From: Alphaproteobacteria bacterium
Lineage (GTDB): Bacteria > Pseudomonadota > Alphaproteobacteria > ATCC43930 > CGMCC-115725
DNA length: 32,136 bases
Direction: 5' to 3'
NCBI GenBank assembly: GCA_017353855.1
Contig: JAFMSA010000002.1
Coordinates: forward strand, 1-32,136
The translations under genes were made by a program, and so were the position numbers. The notes under the pieces are model-generated. The model did no database searches. It was not told where the DNA came from and saw only the letters and a list, made by a program, of their open reading frames with translations. Below are positions 7,983 to 16,647 of this stretch, piece after piece; positions within the stretch are counted from its first letter, which is position 1, and every line of letters begins with the position of its first letter.

Positions 7983-8548
7983 CCTCGCCTCATGCTCGGC
8001 TTCCTTCCTTCGCCCCTACTCCAGAATGGTCGGTACAGAGCAATGCCGATTGTGATGGCAACGATGCCCGGTGATGCCCCTACGGCGCGCGTCCACGGTT
8101 CTGGACCTATTCGGCTGGCGTCGCATGGAAGCTTCATTGCCCGACGAGCGCCGCAAACTCACGCCGCCGGGCGACCCCTCGCCGCCCGATGACCTTACTA
8201 ACATCAGAACCCCTGACCCCGACACCCTTCCTTCAGCCGCTTCGACCGGGCCGCCGAGGCGGACACCACGGTCACGATCCGGTGGCAATCAACGTGATCG
8301 CCGGTTCCAGCCGGGTAGGCAGGCGACCAGGAGCGGCGCCACGGCGCCTTGGTATATGCCAGCATGACCGCCGTTTGTCCCCTGCTCTGGCGGATCCACC
8401 GATTTTTGACGCCCTAATGATTCGATTCCCCCGCGATCTCAATCCGCGCGCCCTCATGCACCGGTATGACCCGCTTAACGGGACGATGACGCAAAAACCA
8501 CGCCGCGCCAGAGGCGGCTCCCGCTCATGCCGCGGTTTGAGCGGCGAT
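7983..8548. other. No recognisable gene
   Basis: A plus-strand frame of 180 codons (8189-8731) and a minus-strand frame of 107 codons cross this stretch. Neither resembles a known family, and the plus-strand frame runs antisense into the next gene. I treat the region as non-coding or fully decayed. Confidence 0.4.
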
Positions 8549-9652
8549 TTACGCGACACACCTCGACCGTGCAGCTGCGCGGCTGACAGTCGCACTGCGA
8601 TCGAGAACTCCGCGGATCCTCGGCATTACCTCTTCGCCGAACGCCCTCATCGAGCGCTCGACCAGGTCGTAGGGCATGGCGCCAAGCTTGAAGATCATCG
8701 CAAGCCCCATCAAATCGAGCTGGCTCGCTAGGCGGAGAATAGCCTTCGCCACCGTGTCCGCGCTGCCGAGGATCACCATGTCGCTCGCGACGATATCGTC
8801 GAAGCTCATCGCATGCAGCATCGGCGCCTGGCGCCGCCAGAAATCGTAGCTGTCCGGCAACTTTCCACCATGGGTGAACTGTGTATAGCGGTTCCAGAGC
8901 TCCCAATATTGCAGCAGATAAGGTTGGGCCTCAGCGCGGGCACGATCATCGCTGTCGGCCACATAGATCTCCCGCATTACATAAAGGCGCGACTCCGGCG
9001 GGTGCCCATGCGCCATCTGGACCCCGCGATAGAATGCCTGGTCGCGCTTCGCCTGATCGATCATTGAATCGATCTGCGCGAACGGGATATCGTGCTGGGC
9101 GGCCCAACGCAGCGTCTCCTCGCTCTGAGCGCTGACTAGGAACGGCGGATGCGGACGCTGCACAAGCGGCGGTGACAGCGGTGCGTCCTTCCGTACCGTC
9201 CAATACTTGCCCTGATGCTGAAAGTTCTCGTCGGCCCAGACCCGGCGAATGATGTCGAAGGATTCGAGGAACATCTCGCGCGACTGCTGCTGGTCCACGC
9301 CGAATGCCTCGAATTCGGGCGGACGCAGGCCCCGGCCGAGGCCCATATCGAGACGCCCGCCGGTGAGGTTGTCGAGCATCGCCGCCTCCTCGGCGACGAG
9401 CAGAGGATGCCGGAACGGCAGAATGTTGACCATGCTACTGAAGCGGATGCGGCGGGTCCTGCGCGCCGCGGCAGCGATTAAGAGGTTGGGCGACGGCACC
9501 GGCGCCGTGGGCTGGAGGTGGTGCTCGAAGAACCAGATCTGATCGATGCCGACGCGGTCTGCCAGCTCGACTTCCTCGAGCTGACGCTGGAACATTTCTG
9601 GATGCGTAGAATTTTCGCGTGGTGTCGTCGTCGACCAGATTGCAAGTCTCAC
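8549..9652 (-). CDS. LLM class flavin-dependent monooxygenase, 367 aa
   Basis: This is a bacterial luciferase-like monooxygenase, a TIM barrel that uses reduced flavin and oxygen to oxidise a substrate. The N-terminus MRLAIWSTTTPRENSTHPEM is followed by QIWFFEHHLQPTAPVPSPNL. Next come the family hallmarks RIRFSSMVNILPFRHPLLVA and LDNLTGGRLDMGLGRG. The C-terminal part has SADTVAKAILRLASQLDLMG. A length of 367 is normal. The start is a GTG at 9652 preceded by GGGAGG at about 8 bases; the N-terminus aligns with the family only from here. It is transcribed in the same direction as the SDR gene but is 566 bp upstream of it, so an operon is unlikely. The substrate is unknown. A flavin reductase partner is not in the window. 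Confidence 0.92.
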   Translation of the reverse strand: MRLAIWSTTTPRENSTHPEMFQRQLEEVELADRVGIDQIWFFEHHLQPTAPVPSPNLLIAAAARRTRRIRFSSMVNILPFRHPLLVAEEAAMLDNLTGGRLDMGLGRGLRPPEFEAFGVDQQQSREMFLESFDIIRRVWADENFQHQGKYWTVRKDAPLSPPLVQRPHPPFLVSAQSEETLRWAAQHDIPFAQIDSMIDQAKRDQAFYRGVQMAHGHPPESRLYVMREIYVADSDDRARAEAQPYLLQYWELWNRYTQFTHGGKLPDSYDFWRRQAPMLHAMSFDDIVASDMVILGSADTVAKAILRLASQLDLMGLAMIFKLGAMPYDLVERSMRAFGEEVMPRIRGVLDRSATVSRAAARSRCVA

Positions 9653-10460
9653 CGTGTTATCCTCCCTCAGTTAAGCGACGGCGAGCCGTGGCGATGGCTG
9701 CAGACGCGTAATCCTCGCTGTCGCTCGATCCGTCAATCGATAAGTCCACCGAAGAGCTGTTCGGTGGCTGTTGACCTCGTCAGTCAATTATTTGGCGCAG
9801 CTCGTAGCACACTATTAACTTTCAAACGATGCACGCGAGCGTCATCCTCCATGTTGCAACCGAAAGAGCAATACGCAGGTAACTCGTCGGGAACGAGGAT
9901 CTGTTCCACGGATCGCTTCCTGCGCTGCTCATTAGAATAATAGAAGCATCGCCCGCCGCCGTCAGGCGATTTCGGTGCCTCGGCATCATGCCCCGCGGAC
10001 TGGCGGTGCGCGCGGACCACGGCTTGCGATGGACAATGCATGCCGTCGGCTTCGTCGTCCGGAGTCCTGGCGCCTAGCTGCCGTCCTGCAACATTTACCA
10101 CGCGGGGTTGTTGGCTATTCCTGGCTACTTTCTGATCGCCACATCGAGTCCGAAGACAGGCTCGGCATCTCCTTTTCGAGCAGCAGATGAGTTCTCTGCA
10201 TCGGCGTGCCCGTCACGCGGAACCCGTGCTGGCAAGTCGGGCGCCGCCAGATCCGCCGACTGTACTTCGATCACCGCGCGTGACCGGCCGTGCCACAGCA
10301 CAGGCAGACTGGCATCGGGCAGTGCAGGCCTGTACGTATTGGGAAGCCGAGGTCGGCCGCCCTGTCCGCACCAGATGATAAGCCATCGAAATCAGCCAAG
10401 GACACAGCGTGGATGTCCGTCGCCGATTACTTCGGGAGCACCGTTTCCTAAGGTCCATTT
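9653..10460. other. Long gap with one hairpin, no recognisable gene
   Basis: All frames were read. A 105-codon minus-strand frame (9784-10101) contains a cysteine-containing segment (RCFYYSNEQRRKRSVEQIL), but I cannot assign it. The gap ends where similarity to the IS110 5' flank begins. Confidence 0.35.
9746..9767. other. Perfect 8-bp hairpin upstream of the LLM gene
   Basis: CCACCGAA (9746-9753) pairs perfectly with TTCGGTGG (9760-9767) around a 6-base loop. It lies about 95 bases upstream of the GTG start at 9652 and is a candidate operator or terminator. No T-run follows on either strand. Confidence 0.4.
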
Positions 10461-10775
10461 CGATGACGCCCCCACGCCGGCGGCAGCAACGGCGGAGGGA
10501 GCGCAATGGATGTGATCTGGGCGGGTTGCCGGCCTGGACGCGCAGACGTGCACAAAGACGGTGGGTGCGCATCACGGTCGGCGCCAAAGTCGGGCGCGGG
10601 TGCCGGGACGGCCGGTCTGCGGGCCTTGCTGGCATGGTTGACCGAGGCCCGGTGCAGCCATGTGGCGAAGGCGATGTAACGTGGATCGCCGACCTGCTAG
10701 CCTGCGGGCTAATCTGCGGCCGCTTTGCGATCGGCGGGCGACCGACCACCATCGCTTCCGGCGACTCTGCCAAGC
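10461..10775 (+). pseudogene. IS110-family transposase remnant A, internally deleted
   Basis: From about 10461 this matches remnant B at 12417, starting upstream of the transposase start codon (shared GCCGGCGGCAGCAACGGCGG). It can be followed through the start codon, GLDVHK and leucine-rich parts to CSHVAKAM. Two internal deletions then join it first to a TWIADLLACGLI segment and then to a segment matching ALCEALDGRVTDHHRF. Frames are broken throughout. It is a short, multiply deleted derivative that keeps the 5' end of the element. Confidence 0.75.
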
Positions 10776-10864
10776 AGCACCCAAATTCTGACTATCATTA
10801 CAAGCCAGGAGGCCATTCGCCTCGGCCGCAGTTTGGTCCGGAGCGTCGGCCATCCGGCCGACGA

Positions 10865-11285
10865 GTCTACAACCAGCATCTCGTCCGGGCATTCTGCCCG
10901 GGACACAAACCCATCCAGGCGACAATATCGCCTGCCGTCGCATAACGGCCCATGTCGATGCCGGTTTCCGCCAGGAGCCATGCCTGCCGACCGTTGATGC
11001 CGGGACGTTGCAGATCTCACGCGCGAAAGGGCGCCTGGCCGGCAGGCTCCCGCTCGTGATCTATCCGGGCAATCATCGTGCGATTTTGGCGCCCACGGCG
11101 CTGATCGCATCATCGCATCTCGAGGGTGTCGTACTGCTCCAGGTCGTACTACTGCAGGTCCGTTGACATCCGTCTTTGTGCCCGGGACGTTCTTGATGTG
11201 CGCGATGTTCGCGACGATCCAGCTCAAACTCGACGTCGCTCAGGATATTCCACACCGGTTTTCAGTAAACCCGATAACCTCCGAA
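10865..11285 (-). pseudogene. IS110-family transposase remnant on the opposite strand
   Basis: On the minus strand, starting at about 11285, one reads VYWKPVWNILSDVEFEL and then NIAHIKNVPGTKTDVNG. The sequence next jumps by deletion to the C-terminal half: DAISAVGAKIA, IDHERE, EICNVPGING and GLCPGQNARDE. It is inverted relative to all other IS110 pieces here. The boundary at 11285 abuts, head to head, a plus-strand piece that starts at ELRTLQ. The region of the family's C-terminal catalytic serine (SGGK in other copies) is lost. Confidence 0.75.
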
Positions 11286-11286
11286 T

Positions 11287-11575
11287 ATCCACGAGTTGCG
11301 CACGCTGCAACCGACCCGCAAACAGCTGGTACGCGGGCAGACAAGCCATGTCCAGCGGCTGCAAAAGACGCTGGAGGAGGCCAACATCCAGATCGACTCG
11401 GTCATTCCCGATGGCACGGGCCCCTCTGGTCGGGCGATGGACAAAGAGCAGCTATTTCGCGCCGCACTTCCAGCGCCTCAAGGCCGGCCGCGGCGACCCA
11501 AAAGCCACCTGCGCGGTGGCCGTATCGCTGCTCACCACGATCTGCCACGTGCTCCCATATATAGACCGACCTCCG
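11287..11575 (+). pseudogene. IS110-family transposase remnant, middle plus C-terminal end
   Basis: This piece begins at ELRTLQPTRKQLVRGQTSHV, in the middle of the transposase, and continues to KTLEEANIQIDSVI. It then jumps by deletion to the C-terminal end, read in shifted frames as FRALPA/LKAGRGDPKATCAVAVSLL and TTICHVL. The DEDD-type N-terminal catalytic part is absent. Confidence 0.7.
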
Positions 11576-11610
11576 TGCCGACGGCCGGCAAAGGCAGGCT
11601 ACATCAACCC

Positions 11611-11662
11611 GCCGGATTGCCGAACGTTTCGTCCGGTGCGGGTCGGCCGCGCGCCGCCGGTG
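11611..11662 (+). repeat. Dispersed repeat, copy 2 (partner at 429-481)
   Basis: The sequence starts GCCGGATTGCCGAACGTTTC and matches the copy at 429-481 over its whole length with a few substitutions. It sits between two IS110 remnants. Its downstream neighbour (to about 11790) contains a second repeated segment that also occurs at 13185-13310 in the opposite orientation. Confidence 0.5.
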
Positions 11663-11689
11663 CGGGACTAGGAAGAAACAAACAATCGA

Positions 11690-11790
11690 AGCGCGGGCGA
11701 TCAGGCCATCACGCAGCCCGCCGCAACCCGCAACCGGCCGAAGATCTGCCTCATAGCCGAGCTTGGCAAGTTGAGTGACGAGCCGGGTGG
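11690..11790 (-). repeat. Repeat encoding QLAKLGYEADLRPVA, copy 1
   Basis: On the minus strand this encodes TQLAKLGYEADLRPVAGCGG. The stretch at 13185-13257 on the plus strand encodes HVAQLATLGYETNLRPVA in the same codon phase, and similarity continues past the coding part (GCGTGATG...). The conserved phase suggests both are 3' ends of the same unidentified mobile-element gene. Confidence 0.45.
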
Positions 11791-11849
11791 GTTGTGAGCG
11801 TTTGTCAAAGTGATTGTCCCCAAGATCGCGATTCGCGGTGCCGTCCTGG

Positions 11850-12364
11850 CATCTGCATCTGCATCTGCAGCAGTACGATGCTGCGACCATGCGATCAGCG
11901 CCGTGGTCGCGGAAATCGCGACGGTAAATGGCCGCATCGATCACGAGCGGGAGGCTGCCGGCCAGGCACCCTTTCGCGCGCTGAGCCGTGAGATCTGCAA
12001 TGTCCCCGGCATCAATGTCCGGTCGGCAGACATGATCCTGGCGGAAACCGGCCTCAACATGGGCCGCTTTGCGACGGCAGTCCACATTGTCGCCTACACG
12101 GGTTTGTGCCCCGGGCAGAACGAGAGCGGCGGCAAACGAGAGCCCGCGCAACGGCGCTCCGTGGCTCAAGACCACGCTGGTGCAATGCGCGGTCCCGCCA
12201 TCAAGAAAAAGGACAGCTATTTCAGGGCGCAGTTCCGGCGCCTCAAGGCCCGCCGCGTCGCCCCCAAGCCATCTGCGCGGTGGCCGCATCCGCTGCTCAC
12301 CACAATCTACCACATGCTTAAGGACGGCACCGCGTATCGCGACCCTCGGAGCCGCTCACTTTGA
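11850..12364 (+). pseudogene. IS110-family transposase remnant, C-terminal half
   Basis: This is the best preserved C-terminal (Transposase_20-type) half. It reads DHAISAVVAEIATVNGRIDH, then EICNVPGINVRSADMILAET, then GLCPGQNESGGKRE. After a frameshift it continues KKDSYFRAQFRRLKARR and YHMLKDGTAYRD to the end. The serine in ESGGK is the position expected for the catalytic serine of IS110 recombinases. The N-terminal DEDD part is missing. Remnant B begins only about 53 bases after the stop, giving a tail-to-head arrangement. Confidence 0.8.
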
Positions 12365-12417
12365 CGCTGAGCCCCGGTGAAGAAGGTCAACCGGCTCGCG
12401 TTTGTTAGAGTGTTTTG

Positions 12418-13175
12418 ATGACGCCACCACGCCGGCGGCAGCAACGGCGGAGGGGACGCAATGGATGTGATCTATGAGCGGGTTGCCGGCCTGGACGTGC
12501 ACAAGAAGACCGTGGTTGCGAAGGTGCGCGTCATGGTCGGCGCCAAGGTCGAGCGCGAGTGCCGGACGTTCGCAACGACGACGGCCGGTCTGCGGGTCTT
12601 ACCGGCGTGGCTGACGGAGGCGCGGTGCAGTCATGTGGCGATGGAGGCTACCGGGTTTACTGGAAACCGGTGTGGAACATACTGAGCGACGGCGAGCTTG
12701 AGCTGATCGTGGCGAACGCCGCACACATCAAGAACGTTTCGGGCAGAAGATGGATGTCAACGACGCGACGTGGATCGCCGATCTGCTGGCTTGCGGACTG
12801 ATCCGCAGCAGCTTTGTCCCGGACGAGAAATTCCAGGAGTTGCGCACGCTGCAACGGACCCGCAAGCACCTGGTGCGCGAGCAGACCAGCCATGTTCAGC
12901 GCCTGCAAAAGACTCTTGAGGAGGCCAACATTAAGTCAAGCTTGACTCGGTCATTTCTGATGTCATGGGCGTTTCCGGCCGGGAGATGATCGAAGCCCTG
13001 ATCGCCGGTGAAAGCGACCCCCGGCGGCTTGCCCGGTTGGCCCACCGGCGGATCAAGGCGACCCGGCGGGCGCTTTGCGAGGCGCTCGATGGGCGGGTGA
13101 CCGATCACCATCGCTTTCGGCTGCGTCTGCATCTGGGTGCGGCAGAGCCCGTTTCCCAGTTGGACCCGGGGTCGA
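12418..13175 (+). pseudogene. IS110-family transposase remnant B, N-terminal two thirds
   Basis: The ATG at 12461 has GGAGGGG before it and opens MDVIYERVAGLDVHKKTVVA, the RuvC-like DEDD domain of IS110 recombinases. VAMEATG and MDVNDATWIADLLACGL carry further acidic catalytic residues. The frame shifts near 12655 (ATG/VYWKPVWN), near 12745 (NVSG/MDVND) and near 12930 (EANIK/SVISDV). The product then continues MGVSGREMIEALIAGESDPR to TDHHRFRLRLHLG, where IS110 similarity stops and the QLATLGYE repeat begins. The C-terminal catalytic serine domain is absent, so the copy is dead. It is the reference copy for the other fragments. Confidence 0.85.
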
Positions 13176-13184
13176 GGCAATGCT

Positions 13185-13310
13185 CCCGGAGCACGTCGCT
13201 CAGCTCGCCACCCTCGGCTACGAGACAAACCTCAGGCCGGTCGCGCACACCGCGTGATGCCCGTGCCTCCCATTGGCTTATTTGTTGTTCGGCTCGCGGG
13301 TCTCGTCCCG
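13185..13310 (+). repeat. Repeat encoding QLATLGYETNLRPVA, copy 2
   Basis: This is the partner of 11690-11790 in opposite orientation. It encodes HVAQLATLGYETNLRPVAH, ending in a TGA at 13255-13257, and base similarity extends on to about 13310. It follows the broken end of IS110 remnant B directly, so it may mark the element or target into which the IS inserted. Confidence 0.45.
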
Positions 13311-14068
13311 ACGCGTGGGGATTTCGCGATCACAACCAAGGGAATCCGCCAGCGCGAAAAAAGCGATATAGCAGCGCCTTTACCGGGCCGGTTGTGGGGA
13401 TGACTTACGTGCTTCCCCGGCATTATGCTCAAATCCAAGCTGCGCGAGACGCCCCTTGCGGGGCGCCCGCTTTGGCCTGCACCCCTGAATTTATGATTCC
13501 CCCAATCGCTACGTCAAAAGGCGCTCAACCGTTTGCCAAAGAGAGGGAAAAAAGCAAGTGAGACGTTTTTCTACAAGGCTGTTTCCTTGCGAGCGTTGCC
13601 GAAGAGCGACAGTAGCTTCACCTAGCCACCCGAGAACGTTTTTCGTATAAACCAGTAGTTAGGCTATCCAGAGTTCCTACAACCGTTCACTCGTTTACAG
13701 GGCCCCGTAACGAACGGTGGCTTTCGTGCTCGAGCCTCGTCCACGGCAGGAATGGAAGCTAGCCCGCAAATGAATTTTAGCAGGCTGAGCTCCACCGGGA
13801 TCAACGGCGCTCCAAGACCGCGCTTTCCCGGCGGGCCTGCTTCAAGACCAACTTTCGAATGGATTCCTCAGTTCTTCGAATCGATGCGGTCAGAGACCAA
13901 AAGGACCGGCGCGGGAGTCTTCGCCAACTCACGCGCTTCGGTTTGAGTCTTGTGGGCCAAAAAAATTCGCTCTTGTGAACGACCCGTTGCGTCCAGGTAA
14001 CTCAGGGGATAATCGTGCCACAAATGGGCAAGTCTGACTGCGCCTTTTTCCCTCGGTGAGATATCGGA
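13261..14068. other. No recognisable gene; one hairpin
   Basis: A perfect hairpin, CGCCCC (13450-13455) with GGGGCG (13460-13465) around TTGC, is present without a T-run. Otherwise no frame on either strand matches a known family. Base composition around 13,560-13,760 is lower in GC than the neighbours. Confidence 0.4.
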
Positions 14069-14527
14069 CTAGGCTTTGGGCGGGACAACCTGACCGCGGA
14101 TCTCGCCGGCCGGATGCGCTTGGGTGTGAACATTGATATACCACTCGCCCGCCGTAAATTGCTGCGCCTGCTGTGGGGTCAGCGTCGCTTCGCCGGTGAT
14201 GGGGCTCGTCAAAGCACTTCCCTGCTTGCTCAACCAGACGACGGGGGGGCCATTTTTGCCTTGGGCCGCCGGGCCGTGAAAATGAGCCATCGTGGCCGGG
14301 CCTGAAAGGCCGTTGTAGGTCACTGACCAGGTTACGGTCCGCGTGCTCGGGTCGTAGGTGAGCTCGGCCGTGCCGCTCCCGCTGGTCTGCACCGGCGGCA
14401 CTTGCTGCGTACCGGACAGTGGCACCTTGAACGATACGGGTGCGGCCTGCGCCAATCCGACGCGCCAAACAGCCCATCCCAGAGCGGTGGTGGTCATCGC
14501 TGCCCGCCGCGACAACGTCTTACCCAT
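14069..14527 (-). CDS. CHRD domain-containing exported protein, 152 aa
   Basis: The product is a secreted or periplasmic protein with one CHRD domain, a beta-rich fold named after chordin whose bacterial role is unknown. The start MGKTLSRRAAMTTTALGWAV is a signal peptide; the SRR near the start could make it a Tat signal, with likely cleavage after AQA. The CHRD core follows: VPLSGTQQVPPVQTSGSGTA, AELTYDPSTRTVTWSVTYNG, MAHFHGPA and EWYINVHTQAHPAGEIRGQV. The length is normal for one domain. The ATG at 14527 has AGGAGG at good spacing, so the in-frame start 45 bases further upstream is rejected. The gene stands alone between long non-coding stretches. His and acidic residues in the FHGP and HPAGEIRG loops suggest metal binding, which is inference. 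Confidence 0.92.
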   Translation of the reverse strand: MGKTLSRRAAMTTTALGWAVWRVGLAQAAPVSFKVPLSGTQQVPPVQTSGSGTAELTYDPSTRTVTWSVTYNGLSGPATMAHFHGPAAQGKNGPPVVWLSKQGSALTSPITGEATLTPQQAQQFTAGEWYINVHTQAHPAGEIRGQVVPPKA

Positions 14528-15179
14528 GCTTACCTCCTCCCGTTTGACGACTGTTCCGTATGAATGGATCATAAGACGACACGCGCTGCGCAGCTACAAT
14601 CACCATTCGGTATTGCCTGCGTTGCGCGCGCAGAACATTCGATACGCGTGCTCACATCGGCGATGTACCTCGAGCTTCTTCAGCTGCTCGCTGCCGGTGG
14701 CTGCTTGCAGGTCCGTTAGGGTGCGTCGGTGCGTCGGTGCGTCGGTGCGTCAGCGTGCAGCACCGTGCTCGCCACCCGCCAGAACGTCATCGCGGTCGTG
14801 ATGACCTCGCCCGTTCAGCGGAACATCGAGGGGAAGTTGGGAGAGATGCAGTAGGGCAGTGCACAAACTGGTTGCAATCGCACCCTGTTGGGGCAGACGG
14901 CCGTTTCCATTCGACCAGCTTTGGGTCCGTGCCGACCCGGCGCCTGCTTGGCCATCCGATGACCGGAGCGCCGAAACCGCCAAAACGCCCGCGCAATCGA
15001 ACCGGGATACCGCTCTCGATCGCCGTTACACCTTGTCCTCCGTGCCTCCGGTTCTGGCCGATCGTCTTCAGGACGAGCCGGTCATTCGACTTTCAGTAGG
15101 GTGGAGCCCCGGAAATCGGGCGACCGGTCTGCGCCATGAGAAGCAGACGAAACCGCGACGCGGATATCTGCCGTAACCG
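14528..15179. other. Gap with a short tandem repeat, no recognisable gene
   Basis: No frame is assignable. The right end may contain the eroded upstream part of the TAXI-type gene that is recognisable from 15180, but I could not confirm this. Confidence 0.35.
14721..14752. repeat. 8-bp tandem repeat, four units
   Basis: The unit GTGCGTCG is repeated at 14721, 14729, 14737 and 14745, the last with one mismatch (GTGCGTCA). It lies in non-coding DNA and may vary in copy number by replication slippage. Confidence 0.9.
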
Positions 15180-15623
15180 CCGCTTACGTGCCGACGCAGC
15201 TCACCGTCGCTGATTACCCCGCGCTCGTGCCGGGGGACAAGCCGATCGATACGGTCCGGTGGGGACCGTACTGATGGCCGCCAATCTCCAGGCGGGCTCC
15301 GACCGCTACCGAAACTTGGTGAATTTCGTCGACGCGTTTTTCACCGGGTTTCAATCGCTGCTCGAGCCGGGCACCATCCGAAATGGCGTGAGGTGAACAT
15401 CGCCGCGGAGCTTCCGGGCTGGCGACGCTTCTCGCCGGCCGAGCAGTGGCTGCAGCGTAATATGCAGCTCGCTGGCGCCCCCAATCCGCAGGACCTGAAG
15501 GAGGTCTTCTCGCGTTTCATCGACGAGCGGCAGCAGGCATCCGGCGGCGCGCCATTGACGACCGAACTGAAGAACGAGCTGTTCGGACAGTTCGAGCTCT
15601 GGCTAGAAGGCCAGCTCCACTGA
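15180..15623 (+). pseudogene. TAXI-family TRAP transporter binding protein, C-terminal remnant
   Basis: Three frames in sequence give the C-terminal third of a TAXI-type periplasmic solute-binding protein. The first reads YVPTQLTVADYPALVPGDKP to about 15265. The second reads LMAANLQAGSDRYRNLVNFV and DAFFTGFQSLLEPG to about 15370. The third reads KWREVNIAAELPGWRRF, PAEQWLQRNMQ and ends EGQLH at the TGA at 15621-15623. Two frameshifts and a missing N-terminal two thirds make it dead. These proteins feed TRAP-type transporters for organic acids. No membrane subunit of such a transporter is in the window. It is followed after about 20 bases by remnants of another solute-binding protein. Confidence 0.7.
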
Positions 15624-15639
15624 ACGGATTTACGTGAAG

Positions 15640-15890
15640 GCATCGGGCATTGGCGGCGTGCAAGCTCGGCCCTCTCTCCCGAACCGAGCCAGGTGCGGCT
15701 TCTGACTCTTCCCGCAGGCGGCCGCAGGCCGGGCGAGGTGCAACACCAAGCGCCCGTCCTTCACCGACGCGCGGGTGCGGCGCGCGCTTTCGCTCGCAAT
15801 CGACCGGTGGGGTGCCGCAGCAAAGCTGCAGCGTACGACTTCTTCAAATATGTGGGCGGCGTGATGCGGCCGGGCTCGAACATGGCCCAC
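15640..15890 (+). pseudogene. Family 5 solute-binding protein remnant, segment 1
   Basis: From 15742 a plus-strand frame reads NTKRPSFTDARVRRALSLAI, DRWGAAAKLQRTT and, after a frameshift, FFKYVGGVMRPGSNMA. This is the central part of an extracellular peptide/opine-type solute-binding protein (family 5, DppA/OppA-like). In these proteins the next stretch would be a 'PGxxRDxxxxREEAKRLLxEAG' segment; here that stretch is found on the other strand, in the next feature. Confidence 0.7.
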
Positions 15891-15899
15891 CCCCGAATC

Positions 15900-16206
15900 C
15901 GAGCCGGTCACCGTAGAAGTCGCCCGAAAAATCGAGTGCCACGTCGAACTCGCCGCTGTCGATCACCTTTTGCCAATCCCAGATGTTGCGCCCGTCCTGA
16001 GTTGTGGTGACCCCGAGCGTCCGCCAACTCTCGGCCAAGAGGTCGGCGCCGGCGTAATGCGGCATCGGGATATCGCGAACCATAAGGTTGAGTTTGAGAT
16101 CGTGGATCCCGGCCTCGTCGAGAAGCCGCTTGGCCTCCTCGCGTGAGGCGGCAATGTCGCGCGAAATGCCGGGTATCGACGACCCGACGATACAATTGAC
16201 CAGATA
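15900..16206 (-). pseudogene. Family 5 solute-binding protein remnant, inverted segment 2
   Basis: The minus strand reads PGISRDIAASREEAKRLLDE, AGIHDLKLNLMVRDIPMPHY, WRTLGVTTTQDGRNIWDW and GEFDVALDFSGDFYGD. This is the part of the same protein that should lie between segment 1 and segment 3, so about 300 bp have been inverted in place. No convincing inverted repeats were seen by eye at the two joints. Confidence 0.75.
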
Positions 16207-16475
16207 CGTCTCGCATGACCTCTCCCCGGTATTACTCCGGGTCCACCGACCGCGTTCTCGACGCGCTCTACATCGGACAGGCAGTGACCGGCGATCCGCG
16301 CAAGCGTGCAAAGACCGTGCGGGATTTCGAGCGTCACGCTCTGACCGAGGCCTACACGGTTCCTCGCTTATGGTGGAACCGCATTGTCGCAACCTCGGCG
16401 AGCCTCAAGGGTGGAGTATCAGGCCAAGCCGATTTCATCGGCCAGGATCTGAGCGATGTCTGGCTCGAGCGTTAA
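16207..16475 (+). pseudogene. Family 5 solute-binding protein remnant, C-terminal segment 3
   Basis: A plus-strand frame reads TSPRYYSGSTDRVLDALYIG, then KTVRDFERHALTEAYTVPRL and WWNRIVATSASLKGG. It ends GQDLSDVWLER at the TAA at 16473-16475. This is the standard C-terminus of family 5 binding proteins and contiguous in protein order with the end of segment 2. Together the three segments cover roughly the last half of a protein of about 500 residues; the N-terminal half is not found. Confidence 0.8.
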
Positions 16476-16647
16476 CCAAACGGTCCAACGTCCCGTGAGT
16501 AAAAGGGTCCCGACAGAAGTCGGGAGCCTTATGGTGGGATAGCATGTTTCCTAAATCGGGACGGTTTACCCCGCCCCGTGAGCGCCCGTGAGCGTTGCTA
16601 GCTGCGCGACTGGAGCTCCCGGTCTAACCCACGGTAAAGATACTTGG

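Noticed and set aside
11402-12313. 303-codon minus-strand frame
   Set aside because: It is antisense to IS110 fragments on the plus strand and has no domain of its own except the repeated QLAKLGYE tail.
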